Positions 1 through 13,757 of a stretch of 64,000 bases of DNA are shown in pieces (the first letter of the stretch is position 1; every line of letters begins with the position of its first letter). The position numbers and the translations under genes are program-made. The DNA is from Gordius sp. MW1 (Eukaryota > Nematomorpha > Gordioida > Gordea > Gordiidae), in NCBI GenBank assembly GCA_964036665.1, contig OZ038526.1:14508001-14572000 (forward strand). Direction: 5' to 3'. Below the pieces are notes generated by a model that was not told the origin of the DNA, searched no databases, and saw only the letters and a list, made by a program, of their open reading frames with translations.

Positions 1-3000
1 GAACTATCATTTTGACAAAAGACAACGTTTTATTGTTGCGATTAGTTTGTTGTATCGCAACGTGAGTGCTTAATTTTTGAAAACTGCTCTATGCGATCAT
101 GATTTCAAAGTAATAGTTTTTATATTCTGATAAATTTTTACTTGGGATCATAGAAACCACGCCTGAAAACGACAACTTTCATCTGATGAATACGGTTCAA
201 AGAAAAATATGTGAAAGATTTTGAGGTTAAAATATTTATTTTTTTCGATTCTATGTGAAAGAGCATGAAAAAATATATAAAAGTAAGGCAATTTGAGAAT
301 CCTATTATCCTCGATTGACTTCCGAAAAGAGGTTTTAAGCTGCGAGAACTATCATTTTGACAAAAGACAACGTTTTATTGTTGCGATTAGTTTGTTGTAT
401 CGCAACGTGAGTGCTTAATTTTGAAAACTGCTCTATGCGATTATGATTTCAAAGTAATAGTTTTTAGATTCTGATAAATTTTTACTTGGGATCATAGAAA
501 CCACGTCTGAAAACGACAACTTTCATCGGATGAATACGGTTCAAAGAAAAATATGTGAAAAATTTTGAGGCAAAAATATTTATTTTTTTCGATTCTATGT
601 GAAAGAGCATGAAAAAATATATAAAAGTAAGCCAATTTGAGAATCCTATTATCCTCGATTGACTTCCGAAAAGAGGTTTTAAGCTGCGAGAACTATCATT
701 TTGACAAAAGACAACGTTTTATTGTTGCGATTAGTTTGTTGTATCGCAACGTGAGTGCTTAATTTTTGAAAACTGCTCTATGCGATCATGATTTCAAAGT
801 AATAGTTTTTAGATTTTGATAAATTTTTACTTGGGATCATAGAAACCACGTCTGAAAACGACAACTTTCATCGGATGAATACGGTTCAAAGAAAAATATG
901 TGAAAAATTTTGAGGTAAACTTTTTTATTTTTTTCGATTCTATGTGAAAGAGCATGAAAAAATATATAAATGTAAGCCAATTTGAGAATCCTATTATCCT
1001 CGATTGACTTCCGAAAAGAGGTTTTAAGCTGCGAGAACTATCATTTTGACAAAAGACAACGTTTTATTGTTGCGATTAGTTTGTTGTATCGCAACGTGAG
1101 TGCTTAATTTTGAAAACTGCTCTATGCGATTATGATTTCAAAGTAATAGTTTTTAGATTCTGATAAATTTTTACTTGGGATCATAGAAACCACGTCTGAA
1201 AACGACAACTTTCATCGGATGAATACGGTTCAAAGAAAAATATGTGAAAAATTTTGAGGTAAAATTTTTTATTTTTTTCGATTCTATGTGAAAGAGCATG
1301 AAAAAATATATAAATGTAAGCCAATTTGAGAATCCTATTATCCTCGATTGACTTCCGAAAAGAGGTTTTAAGCTGCCTATCATTTTTACAAAAGACAACG
1401 TTTTATTGCTGCGATTAGTTTGTTGTATAGCAACGTGAGTGCTTAATTTTTAAAAACTGCTCTATGCGATCATGATTTCAAAGTAATAGTTTTTAGATTC
1501 TGATAAATTTTTACTTGGGATCATAGAAACCACGTCTGAAAACGACAACTTTCATCGGATGAATACGGTTCAAAGAAAAATATGTAAAAAATTTTGAGGT
1601 AAAAATATTTATTTTTTTCAATTCTATGTGAAAGAGCATGAAAAAATATATAAAAGTAAGCCAATTTGAGAATCCTATTATCCTCGATTGACTTCCGAAA
1701 AGAGGTTTTAAGCTGCGAGAACTATCATTTTTACAAAAGACAACGTTTTATTGTTGCGATTAGTTTGTTGTATCGCAACGTGAGTGCTTAATTTTTGAAA
1801 ACTGCTCTATGCGATCATGATTTCAAAGTAATAGTTTTTAGATTCTGATAAATTTTTACTTGGGATCATAGAAACCACGTCTGAAAACGACAACTTTCAT
1901 CGGATGAATACAGTTCAAAGAAAAATATGTAAAAGATTTTGAGGTTAAAATATTTATTTTTTTCGATTCTATGTGAAAGAGCATGAAAAAATATATAAAA
2001 GTAAGCCAATTTGAGAATCCTATTATCCTCGATTGACTTCCGAAAAGTGGTTTTAAGCTGAGAGAACTATCATTTTGACAAAAGACAACGTTTTATTGTT
2101 GCGATTAGTTTGTTGTATCGCAACGTGAGTGCTTAATTTTTGAAAACTGCTCTATGCGATCATGATTTCAAAGTAATAGTTTTTAGATTCTGATAAATTT
2201 TTACTTGGGATCATAGAAACCACGCCTGAAAACGACAACTTTCATCTGATGAATACGGTTCAAAGAAAAATATGTGAAAGATTTTGAGGTTAAAATATTT
2301 ATTTTTTTCGATTCTATGTGAAAGAGCTTGAAAAAATATATAAAAGTAAGGCAATTTGAGAATCCTATTATCCTCGATTGACTTCCGAAAAGAGGTTTTA
2401 AGCTGCGAGAACTATCATTTTGACAAAAGACAACGTTTTATTGTTGCGATTAGTTTGTTGTATCGCAACGTGAGTGCTTAATTTTGAAAACTGCTCTATG
2501 CGATTATGATTTCAAAGTAATAGTTTTTAGATTCTGATAAATTTTTACTTGGGATCATAGAAACCACGTCTGAAAACGACAACTTTCATCGGATGAATAC
2601 GGTTCAAAGAAAAATATGTGAAAAATTTTGAGGCAAAAATATTTATTTTTTTCGATTCTATGTGAAAGAGCATGAAAAAATATATAAAAGTAAGCCAATT
2701 TGAGAATCCTATTATCCTCGATTGACTTCCGAAAAGAGGTTTTAAGCTGCGAGAACTATCATTTTGACAAAAGACAACGTTTTATTGTTGCGATTAGTTT
2801 GTTGTATCGCAACGTGAGTGCTTAATTTTTGAAAACTGCTCTATGCGATCATGATTTCAAAGTAATAGTTTTTAGATTCTGATAAATTTTTACTTGGGAT
2901 CATAGAAACCACGTCTGAAACGACAACTTTCATCGGATGAATACGGTTCAAAGAAAAATATGTGAAAAACTTTGAGATAAAAATATTTATTTTTTTCAAT

Positions 3001-6000
3001 TCTATGTGAAAGAGCATGAAAAAATATATAAAAGTAAGCCAATTTGAGAATCCTATTATCCTCGATTGACTTCCGAAAAGAGGTTTTAAGCTGCGAGAAC
3101 TATCATTTTTACAAAAGACAACGTTTTATTGTTGCGATTAGTTTGTTGTATCGCAACGTGAGTGCTTATTTTTTGAAAACTGCTCTATGCGATCATGATT
3201 TCAAAGTAATAGTTTTTAGATTCTGATAAATTTTTACTTGGGAGCATAGAAACCACGTCTGAAAACGACAACTTTCATCGGATGAATACTGTCAAAGAAA
3301 ACTATGTGAAAAATTTTGAGGCAAAAATATTTATTTTTTTCGATTCTATGTGAAAGAGCATGAAAAAATATATAAAAGTAAGCCAATTTGAGAATCCTAT
3401 TATCCTCGATTGACTTCCGAAAAGAGGTTTTAAGCTGCGGGAACTATCATTTTGACAAAAGACAACGTTTTATTGTTGCGATTAGTTTGTTGTATCGCAA
3501 CGTGAGTGCTTAATTTTTGAAAACTGCTCTATGCGATCATGATTTCAAAGTAATAGTTTTTAGATTTTGATAAATTTTTACTTGGGATCATAGAAACCAC
3601 GTCTGAAAACGACAACTTTCATCGGATGAATACGGTTCAAAGAAAAATATGTGAAAGATTTTGAGGTTAAAATATTTATTTTTTTCGATTCTATGTGAAA
3701 GAGCATGAAAAAATATATAAAAGTAAGCCAATTTGAGAATCCTATTATCCTCGATTGACTTCCGAAAAGAGGTTTTAAGCTGAGAGAACTATCATTTTGA
3801 CAAAAGACAACGTTTTATTGTTGCGATTAGTTTGTTGTATCGCAACGTGAGTGCTTAATTTTTGAAAACTGCTCTATGCGATCATGATTTCAAAGTAATA
3901 GTTTTTAGATTCTGATAAATTTTTACGTGGGATCATAGAAACCACGTCTGAAAACGACAACTTTCATCGGATGAATACGGTTCAAAGAAAAATATGTGAA
4001 AAATTTTGAGGTAAAAATATTTATTTTTTTCAATTGTATGTGAAAGAGCATGAAAAAATATATAAAAGTAAGCCAATTTGAGAATCCTATTATCCTCGAT
4101 TGACTTCCGAAAAGAGGTTTTAAGCTGCGAGAACTATCATTTTGACAAAAGACAACGTTTTATTGTTGCGATTAGTTTGTTGTATCGCAACGTGAGTGCT
4201 TAATTTTTGAAAACTGCTCTATGCGATCATGATTTCAAAGTAATAGTTTTTAGATTCTGATAAATTTTTACTTGGGATCATAGAAACCACGCCTGAAAAC
4301 GACAACTTTCATCTGATGAATACGGTTCAAAGAAAAATATGTGAAAGATTTTGAGGTTAAAATATTTATTTTTTTCGATTTTATGTGAAAGAGCATGAAA
4401 AAATATATAAAAGTAAGGCAATTTGAGAATCCTATTATCCTCGATTGACTTCCGAAAAGAGGTTTTAAGCTGCGAGAACTATCATTTTTACAAAAGACAA
4501 CGTTTTATTGTTGCGATTAGTTTGTTGTATCGCAACGTGAGTGCTTAATTTTTGAAAACTGCTCTATGCGATCATGATTTCAAAGTAATAGTTGTTAGAT
4601 TCTGATAAATTTTTACTTGGGATCATAGAAACCTGAAAACGACAACTTTCATCGGATGAATACGGTTCAAAGAAAAATATGTGAAAAATTTTGAGGTAAA
4701 AATATTTATTTTTTTCAATTCTATGTGAAAGAGCATGAAAAAATATATAAAAGTAAGCCAATTTGAGAATCCTATTATCCTCGATTGACTTCCGAAAAGA
4801 GGTTTTAAGCTGCGAGAACTATCATTTTGACAAAAGACAACGTTTTATTGTTGCGATTAGTTTGTTGTATCGCAACGTGAGTGCTTATTTTTTGAAAACT
4901 GCTCTATGCGATCATGATTTCAAAGTAATAGTTTTTAGATTCTGATAAATTTTTACTTGGGAGCATAGAAACCACGTCTGAAAACGACAACTTTCATCGG
5001 ATGAATACGGTTCAGAGAAAACTATGTGAAAAATTTTGAGGCAAAAATATTTATTTTTTTCGATTCTATGTGAAAGAGCATGAAAAAATATGTAAAAGTA
5101 AGCCAATTTGAGAATCCTATTATCCTCTCGATTGACTTCCGAAAAGAGGTTTTAAGCTGCGGGAACTATCATTTTGACAAAAGACAACGTTTTATTGTTG
5201 CGATTAGTTTGTTGTATCGCAACGTGAGTGCTTAATTTTTGAAAACTGCTCTATGCGATCATGATTTCAAAGTAATAGTTTTTAGATTCTGATAAATTTT
5301 TACTTGGGATCATAGAAACCACGTCTGAAAACGACAACTTTCATCGGATGAATACGGTTCAAAGAAAAATATGTGAAAAATTTTGAGGTAAAATTTTTTA
5401 TTTTTATCGATTCTATGTGAAAGAGCATGAAAAAATATATAAAAGTAAGCCAATTTGAGAATCCTATTATCTTCGATTGACTTCCGAAAAGAGGTTTTAA
5501 GCTGCGAGAACCATCATTTTGACAAAAGACAACGTTTTATTGTTGCGATTAGTTTGTTGTATCACAACGTGAGTGCTTAATTTTTGGAAAACTGCTCTAT
5601 GCGATCATGATTTCAAAGTAATAGTTTTTAGATTCTGATAAATTTTTACTTGGGATCATAGAAACCACGCCTGAAAACGACAACTTTCATCTGATGAATA
5701 CGGTTCAAAGAAAAATATGTGAAAAATTTTGAGGTTAAAATATTTATTTTTTTCAATTCTATGTGAAAGAGCATGAAAAAATATATAAAAGTAAGGCAAT
5801 TTGAGAATCCTATTATCCTCGATTGACTTCCGAAAAAAGGTTTTAAGCTGCGAGAACTATCATTTTGACAAAAGACAACGTTTTATTGTTGCGATTAGTT
5901 TGTTGTATCGCAACGTGAGTGCTTAATTTTGAAAACTGCTCTATGCGATTATGATTTCAAAGTAATAGTTTTTAGATTCTGATAAATTTTTACTTGGGAT

Positions 6001-9000
6001 CATAGAAACCACGTCTGAAAACGACAACTTTCATCGGATGAATACTGTTCAAAGAAAAATATGTGAACAATTTTGAGGCAAAAATATTTATTTTTTTCGA
6101 TTCTATGTGAAAGAGCATGAAAAAATATATAAAAGTAAGCCAATTTGAGAATCCTATTATCCTCGATTGACTTCCGAAAAGAGGTTTTAAGCTGCGAGAA
6201 CTATCATTTTGACAAAAGACAACGTTTTATTGTTGCGATTAGTTTGTTGTATCGCAACGTGAGTGCTTAATTTTTGAAAACTGCTCTATGCGATCATGAT
6301 TTAAAAGTAATAGTTTTTAGATTTTGATAAATTTTTACTTGGGATCATCGAAACCACGTCTGAAAACGACAACTTTCATCGGATGAATACGGTTCAAAGA
6401 AAAATATGTGAAAAATTTTGAGGTAAAATTTTTTATTTTTTTCGATTCTATGTGAAAGAGCATGAAAAAATATATAAATGTAAGCCAATTTGAGAATCCT
6501 ATTATCCTCGATTGACTTCCGAAAAGATGTTTTAAGCTGCGAGAACTATCATTTTGACAAAAGACAACGTTTTATTGTTGCGATTAGTTTGTTGTATCGT
6601 AACGTGAGTGCTTAATTTTTGAAAACTGCTCTAGGCGATCATGATTTCAAAGTAATAGTTTTTAGATTCTGATAAATTTTTACTTGGGATCATAGAAACC
6701 ACGTCTGAAAACGACAACTTTCATCGGATGAATACGGTTCAAAGAAAAATATGTGAAAAATTTTGAGGTAAAAATATTTATTTTTTTCAATTCTATGTGA
6801 AAGAGCATGAAAAAATATATAAAAGTAAGCCAATTTGAGAATCCTATTATCCTCGATTGACTTCCGAAAAGAGGTTTTAAGCTGCCTATCATTTTTACAA
6901 AAGACAACGTTCTATTGCTGCGATTAGTTTGTTGTATAGCAACGTGAGTGCTTAATTTTTGAAAACTGCTCTATGCGATCATGATTTCAAAGTAATAGTT
7001 TTTAGATTCTGATAAATTTTTACTTGGGATCATAGAAACCACGCCTGAAAACGACAACTTTCATCTGATGAATACGGTTCAAAGAAAAATATGTTAAAGA
7101 TTTTGAGGTTAAAATATTTATTTTTTTCGATTCTATGTGAAAGAGCATAAAAAAATATATAAAAGTAAGGCAATTTGAGAATCCTATTATCCTCGATTGA
7201 CTTCCGAAAAAGGGTTTTAAGCTGCGAGAACTATCATTTTGACAAAAGACAACGTTTTATTGTTGCGATTAGTTTGTTGTATCGCAACGTGAGTGCTTAA
7301 TTTTTGAAAACTGCTCTATGCGATCATGATTTCAAAGTAATAGTTTTTAGATTCTGATAAATTTTTACTTGGGATCATAGAAACCACGTCTGAAACGACA
7401 ACTTTCATCGGATGAATACGGTTCAAAGAAAAATATGTGAAAAACTTTGAGATAAAAATATTTATTTTTTTCAATTCTATGTGAAAGAGCATGAAAAAAT
7501 ATATAAAAGTAAGCCAATTTGAGAATCCTATTATCCTCGATTGACTTCCGAAAAGAGGTTTTAAGCTGCGAGAACTATCATTTTTACAAAAGACAACGTT
7601 TTATTGTTGCGATTAGTTTGTTGTATCGCAACGTGAGTGCTTAATTTTTGAAAACTGCTCTATGCGATCATGATTTCAAAGTAATAGTTTTTAGATTCTG
7701 ATAAATTTTTACTTGGGATCATAGAAACCACGTCTGAAAACGACAACTTTCATCGGATGAATACGGTTCAAAGAAAAATATGTGAAAGATTTTGAGGTTA
7801 AAATATTTATTTTTTTCGATTCTATGTGAAAGAGCATGAAAAAATATATAAAAGTAAGCCAATTTGAGAATCCTATTATCCTCGATTGACTTCCGAAAAG
7901 AGGTTTTAATCTGCCTATCATTTTTACAAAAGACAACGTTCTATTGCTGCGATTAGTTTGTTGTATAGCAACGTGAGTGCTTAATTTTTGAAAACTGCTC
8001 TATGCGATCATGATTTCAAAGTAATAGTTTTTAGATTCTGATAAATTTTTACTTGGGATCATAGAAACCACGCCTGAAAACGACAACTTTCATCTGATGA
8101 ATACGGTTCAAAGAAAAATATGTTAAAGATTTTGAGGTTAAAATATTTATTTTTTTCGATTCTATGTGAAAGAGCATGAAAAAATATATAAAAGTAAGCC
8201 AATTTGAGAATCCTATTATCCTCGATTGACTTCCGAAAAGAGGTTTTAAGCTGAGAGAACTATCATTTTGACAAAAGACAACGTTTTATTGTTGCGATTA
8301 GTTTGTTGTATCGCAACGTGAGTGCTTAATTTTTGAAAACTGCTCTAAACGATCATGATTTCAAAGTAATAGTTTTTAGATTCTGATAAATTTTTACTTG
8401 GGATCATAGAAACCACGCCTGAAAACGACAACTTTCATCTGATGAATACGGTTCAAAGAAAAATATGTGAAAGATTTAGAGGTTAAAATATTTATTTTTT
8501 TCGATTCTATGTGAAAGAGCATGAAAAAATATATAAAAGTAAGGCAATTTGAGAATCCTATTATCCTCGATTGACTTCCGAAAAGAGGTTTTAAGCTGCG
8601 AGAACTATCATTTTGACAAAAGACAACGTTTTATTGTTGCGATTAGTTTGTTGTATCGCAACGTGAGTGCTTAATTTTTGAAAACTGCTCTATGCGATCA
8701 TGATTTCAAAGTAATAGTTTTTAGATTTTGATAAATTTTTACTTGGGATCATAGAAACCACGTCTGAAAACGACAACTTTCATCGGATGAATACGGTTCA
8801 AAGAAAAATATGTGAAAAATTTTGAGGTAAAATTTTTTATTTTTTTCGATTCTATGTGAAAGAGCATGAAAAAATATATAAATGTAAGCCTATTTGAGAA
8901 TCCTATTATCCTCGATTGACTTCCGAAAAGAGGTTTTAAGCTGCGAGAACTATCATTTTGACAAAAGACAACGTTTTATTGTTGCGATTAGTTTGTTGTA

Positions 9001-9979
9001 TCGCAACGTGAGTGCTTATTTTTTGAAAACTGCTCTATGCGATCATGATTTCAAAGTAATAGTTTTTAGATTCTGATAAATTTTTACTTGGGATCATAGA
9101 AACCACGTCTGAAAACGACAACTTTCATCGGATGAATACGGTTCAAAGAAAACTATGTGAAAAATTTTGAGGCAAAAATATTTATTTTTTTCGATTCTAT
9201 GTGAAAGAGCATGAAAAAATATATAAAAGTAAGCCAATTTGAGAATCCTATTATCCTCGATTGACTTCCGAAAAGAGGTTTTAAGCTGCGAGAACCATCA
9301 TTTTGACAAAAGACAACGTTTTATTGTTGCGATTAGTTGTTGTATCGCAACGTGAGTGCTTAATTTTTGGAAAACTGCTCTATGCGATCATGATTTCAAA
9401 GTGATAGTTTTTAGATTCTGATAAATTTTTACTTGGGATCATAGAAACCACGTCTGAAAACGACAACTTTCATCGGATGAATACGGTTCAAAGAAAACTA
9501 TGTGAAAAATTTTGAGGCAAAAATATTTATTTTTTCGATTCTATGTGAAAGAGCATGAAAAAATATATAAAAGTAAGTCAATTTGAGAATCCTATTATCC
9601 TCGATTGACTTCCGAAAAGAGGTTTTAAGCTGCGAGAACTATCATTTTGACAAAAGACAACGTTTTATTGTTGCGATTAGTTTGTTGTATCGCAACGTGA
9701 GTGCTTAATTTTTAAAAACTGCTCTATGCGATCATGATTTCAAAGTAATAGTTTTTAGATTCTGATAAATTTTTACTTGGGATCATAGAAACCACGTCTG
9801 AAAACGACAACTTTCATCGGATGAATACTGTTCAAAGAAAAATATGTGAAAAATTTTGAGGTAAAATTTTTTATTTTTATCGATTCTATGTGAAAGAGCA
9901 TAAAAAAATATATAAAAGTAAGCCAATTTGAGAATCCTATTATCCTCGATTGACTTCCGAAAAGAGGTTTTAAGCTTGC
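1..9979. repeat. Mixed monomer domain with private class A
   Basis: About 29 monomers of several classes without one fixed HOR period. Class A is recognised by ACGCCTG instead of ACGTCTG, CATCTGATG instead of CATCGGATG, GAGGTTAAAA and usually TAAGGC instead of TAAGCC. It occurs in the monomers beginning near 1, 2,062, 4,129, 5,507, 6,884, 7,913 and 8,257, and I do not see it after about 8.6 kb. A is often followed by a monomer with GATTATG and GAGGCAAAA (346, 2,407, 5,851). Other recurring classes carry AATGTAAGCC (ending near 1,034, 1,322, 6,482 and 8,885) or begin GCGGGAACT (3,437, 5,159). There are no genes in this stretch. Confidence 0.8.
1374..1390. repeat. 5-bp deletion variant of the monomer start
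   Basis: The usual GCTGCGAGAACTATC reads GCTGCCTATC, losing GAGAA. The same change occurs at 6,881-6,890 and 7,911-7,919. The monomers starting at 6,885 and 7,914 also share GTTCTATTGCTGCG, TATAGC instead of TATCGC and GTTAAAGAT, so they are close copies about 1,029 bp (three monomers) apart. The deletion opens a 75-codon minus-strand frame, which I regard as accidental. Confidence 0.75.
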
Positions 9980-12382
9980 GAGAACCATCATTTTGACAAA
10001 AGACAACGTTTTATTGTTGCGATTAGTTTGTTGTAGCGCAACGTGAGTGCTTAATTTTTGGAAAACTGCTCTATGCGATCATGATTTCAAAGTAATAGTT
10101 TTTAGATTCTGATAAATTTTTACTTGGGATCATAGAAACCACGTCTGAAAACGACAACTTTCATCGGATGAATACGGTTCAAAGAAAAATATGTGAAAAA
10201 TTTTGAGGTAAAAATATTTATTTTTTTCAATTCTATGTGAAAGAGCATGAAAAAATATATAAAAGTAAGGCAATTTGAGAATCCTATTATCCTCGATTGA
10301 CTTCCGAAAAGAGGTTTTAAGCTGCGAGAACTATCATTTTGACAAAAGACAACGTTTTATTGTTGCGATTAGTTTGTTGTATCGCAACGTGAGTGCTTAT
10401 TTTTTGAAAACTGCTCTATGCGATCATGATTTCAAAGTAATAGTTTTTAGATTCTGATAAATTTTTACTTGGGATCATAGAAACCACGTCTGAAAACGAC
10501 AACTTTCATCGGATGAATACGGTTCAAAGAAAACTATGTGAAAAATTTTGAGGCAAAAATATTTATTTTTTTCGATTCTATGTGAAAGAGCATGAAAAAA
10601 TATATAAAAGTAAGCCAATTTGAGAATCCTATTATCATCGATTGACTTCCGAAAAGAGGTTTTAAGCTGCGGGAACTATCATTTTGACAAAAGACAACGT
10701 TTTATTGTTGCGATTAGTTTGTTGTATCGCAACGTGAGTGCTTAATTTTTGAAAACTGCTCTATGCGATCATGATTTTAAAGTAATAGTTTTTAGATTCT
10801 GATAAATTTTTACTTGGGATCATAGAAACCACGTCTGAAAACGACAACTTTCATCGGATGAATACGGTTCAAAGAAAAATATGTGAAAAATTTTGAGGTA
10901 AAATTTTTTATTTTTATCGATTCTATGTGAAAGAGCATGAAAAAATATATAAAAGTAAGCCAATTTGAGAATCCTATTATCCTCGATTGACTTCCGAAAA
11001 GAGGTTTTAAGCTGCGAGAACCATCATTTTGACAAAAGACAACGTTTTATTGTTGCGATTAGTTTGTTGTATCGCAACGTGAGTGCTTAATTTTTGGAAA
11101 ACTGCTCTATGCGATCATGATTTCAAAGTAATAGTTTTTAGATTCTGATAAATTTTTACTTGGGATCATAGAAACCACGTCTGAAAACGACAACTTTCAT
11201 CGGATGAATACGGTTCAAAGAAAACTATGTGAAAAATTTTGAGGCAAAAATATTTATTTTTTTCGATTCTATGTGAAACAACATGAAAAAATATATAAAA
11301 GTAAGCCAATTTGAGAATCCTATTATCCTCGATTGACTTCCGAAAAGAGGTTTTAAGCTGCGAGAACTATCATTTTGACAAAAGACAACGTTTTATTGTT
11401 GCGATTAGTTTGTTGTATCGCAACGTGAGTGCTTAATTTTTGAAAACTGCTCTATGCGATTATGATTTCAAAGTAATAATTTTTAGATTCTGATAAATTT
11501 TTACTTGGGATCATAGAAATCACGTCTGAAAACGACAACTTTCATCGGATGAATACGGTTCAAAGAAAAATATGTGAAAAATTTTGAGGCAAAAATATTT
11601 ATTTTTTTCGATTCTATGTGAAAGAGCATGAAAAAATATTAAAAAGTAAGCCAATTTGAGAATCCTATTATCCTCGATTGACTTCCGAAAAGAGGTTTTA
11701 AGCTGCGAGAACTATCATTTTGACAAAAGACAACGTTTTATTGTTGCGATTAGTTTGTTGTATCGCAACGTGAGTGCTTAATTTTTGAAAACTGCTCTAT
11801 GCGATCATGATTTCAAAGTAATAGTTTTTAGATTTTGATAAATTTTTACTTGGGATCATAGAAACCACGTCTGAAAACGACAACTTTCATCGGATGAATA
11901 CGGTTCAAAGAAAAATATTTGAAAAATTTTGAGGTAAAAATTTTTATTTTTATCGATTCTATGTGAAAGAGCATGAAAAAATATATAAAAGTAAGCCAAT
12001 TTGAGAATCCTATTATCCTCGATTGACTTCCGAAAAGAGGTTTTAAGCTGCGAGAACCATCATTTTGACAAAAGACAACGTTTTATTGTTGCGATTAGTT
12101 TGTTGTATCGCATCGTGAGTGCTTAATTTTTGGAAAACTGCTCTATGCGATCATGATTTCAAAGTAATAGTTTTTAGATTCTGATAAATTTTTACTTGGG
12201 ATCATAGAAACCACGTCTGAAAACGACAACTTTCATCGGATGAATACGGTTCAAAGAAAAATATGTGAAAAATTTTGAGGTAAAAATATTTATTTTTTTC
12301 GATTCTATGTGAAAGAGCATGAAAAAAATATATAAAAGTAAGCCAATTTGAGATTGACTTCCGAAAAGAGGTTTTAAGCTGC
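9980..12382. repeat. Three-monomer HOR domain, about 1,036 bp per unit
   Basis: Monomers beginning GAGAACCATC and carrying TTTTTGGAAAACT instead of TTTTTGAAAACT start near 9,980, 11,016 and 12,052, so the unit is three monomers (about 1,036 bp). Each is preceded by a monomer with TATTTTTATCG instead of TATTTTTTTCG (9,870, 10,910, 11,942). Isolated relatives occur earlier, near 5,507 and 9,292. The third unit is cut short: a 16-bp deletion at about 12,352 removes GAATCCTATTATCCTC, and the next monomer begins the four-monomer HOR. An extra T at 9,976-9,977 creates a HindIII site (AAGCTT, 9,972-9,977). Confidence 0.75.
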
Positions 12383-13757
12383 GAGAACCATCATTTTGAC
12401 AAAAGACAACGTTTTATTGTTGCGATTAGTTTGTTGTATCGCAACGTGAGTGCTTATTTTTTGAAAACTGCTCTATGCGATCATGATTTCAAAGTAATAG
12501 TTTTTAGATTCTGATAAATTTTTACTTGGGATCATAGAAACCACGTCTGAAAACGACAACTTTCATCGGATGAATACGGTTCAAAGAAAACTATGTGAAA
12601 AATTTTGAGGCAAAAATATTTATTTTTTTCGATTCTATGTGAAAGAGCATGAAAAAATATATAAAAGTAAGCCAATTTGAGAATCCTATTATCCTCGATT
12701 GACTTCCGAAAAGAGGTTTTAAGCTGCGAGAACTATCATTTTGACAAAAGACAACGTTTTATTGTTGCGATTAGTTTGTTGTATCGCAACGTGAGTGCTT
12801 AATTTTTGAAAACTGCTCTATGCGATCATGATTTCAAAGTAATAGTTTTTAGATTCGATAAATTTTTACTTGGGATCATGAAACCACGTCTGAAAACGAA
12901 AACTTTCATCGGATGAATACGGTTCAAAGAAAAACATTTGAAAAATTTTGAGGTAAAAATATTTATTTTTTTCGATTCTATGTGAAAGAGCATGAAAAAA
13001 TATATAAAAGTAAGCCAATTTGAGAATCCTATTATCCTCGATTGACTTCCGATAGGAGGTTTTAAGCTGCGAGAACTATCATTTTGACAAAAGACAACGT
13101 TTTATTGTTGCGATTAGTTTGTTGTATCGCAACGTGATTGCTTAATTTTTGAAAACTGCTCTATGCGATCATTATTTCAAAGTAATAGTTTTTAGATTCT
13201 GTAAAAAAATATTTGGGATCATAGAAACCACGTCTGAAAACGACAACTTCCATCGGATGAATACGGTTAAAAGAAAACTATGTGAAAAATTTTGAGGTAA
13301 AAATATTTATTTTTTTCGATTCTATGTGAAAGAGCATGAAAAAATATATAAAAGTAAGCCAATTTGAGAATCCTATTATCCTCGATTGACTTCCGAAAAG
13401 AGGTTTTAAGCTGCGAGAACTATCATTTTGACAAAAGACAACGTTTTATTGTTGCGATTAGTTTGTTGTATCGCAACGTGAGTGCTTAATTTTTGAAAAC
13501 TGCTCTATGCGATTATGATTTCAAAGTAATAGTTTTTAGATTCTGATAAATTTTTACTTGGGACCATAGAAACCACGTCTGAAAACGACAACTTTCATCG
13601 GATGAATACGGTTCAAAGAAAAATATGTGAAAAATTTTGGCAAAAATATTTATTTTTTTCGATTCTATGTGAAAGAGCATGAAAAAATATATAAAAGTAA
13701 GCCAATTTGAGAATCCTATTATCCTCGATTGACTTCCGAAAAGAGGTTTTAAGCTGC
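12383..13757. repeat. Four-monomer HOR, copy 1 (alpha-beta-gamma-delta)
   Basis: First recognisable unit of the four-monomer HOR, 1,375 bp. Alpha has CTTATTTTTT instead of CTTAATTTTT and GAAAACTATG. Beta has AGATTCGATAAA, CATGAAACC, GAACATTTG or GAATATTTG-like sequence and ends GATAGGAGG. Gamma has GTGATTGC, CTGTAAAAAAATATTTGGG, ACTTCCATC and GGTTAAAAG. Delta has GATTATG and GAGGCAAAA. In this copy delta also reads GGACCATAG and lacks a few bases near 13,637 (TTTTGGCAAA). Confidence 0.88.

Noticed and set aside
1171..1398. Minus-strand frames of 60-77 codons (for example 1,171, 4,564, 6,680, 7,709, 9,773, 20,448, 28,387, 57,635, 60,240)
   Set aside because: Each is opened by a small indel or substitution in one monomer, such as the 5-bp loss at the monomer start, and most begin at TTG. 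Their products are variants of the same repeat translation with no conserved domain.
3044..3226. Recurrent 60-codon plus-strand frame
   Set aside because: It starts at TTG, repeats almost unchanged at multiples of the monomer length, depends on one lost stop codon in alpha-type monomers, and has no recognisable domain or ribosome-binding context. It is repeat sequence read as protein.
1..4128. Six-monomer HOR at the start of the window
   Set aside because: Class A monomers at 1, 2,062 and 4,129 are six monomers apart, but only the first two monomers of each group match; the other four differ in class.
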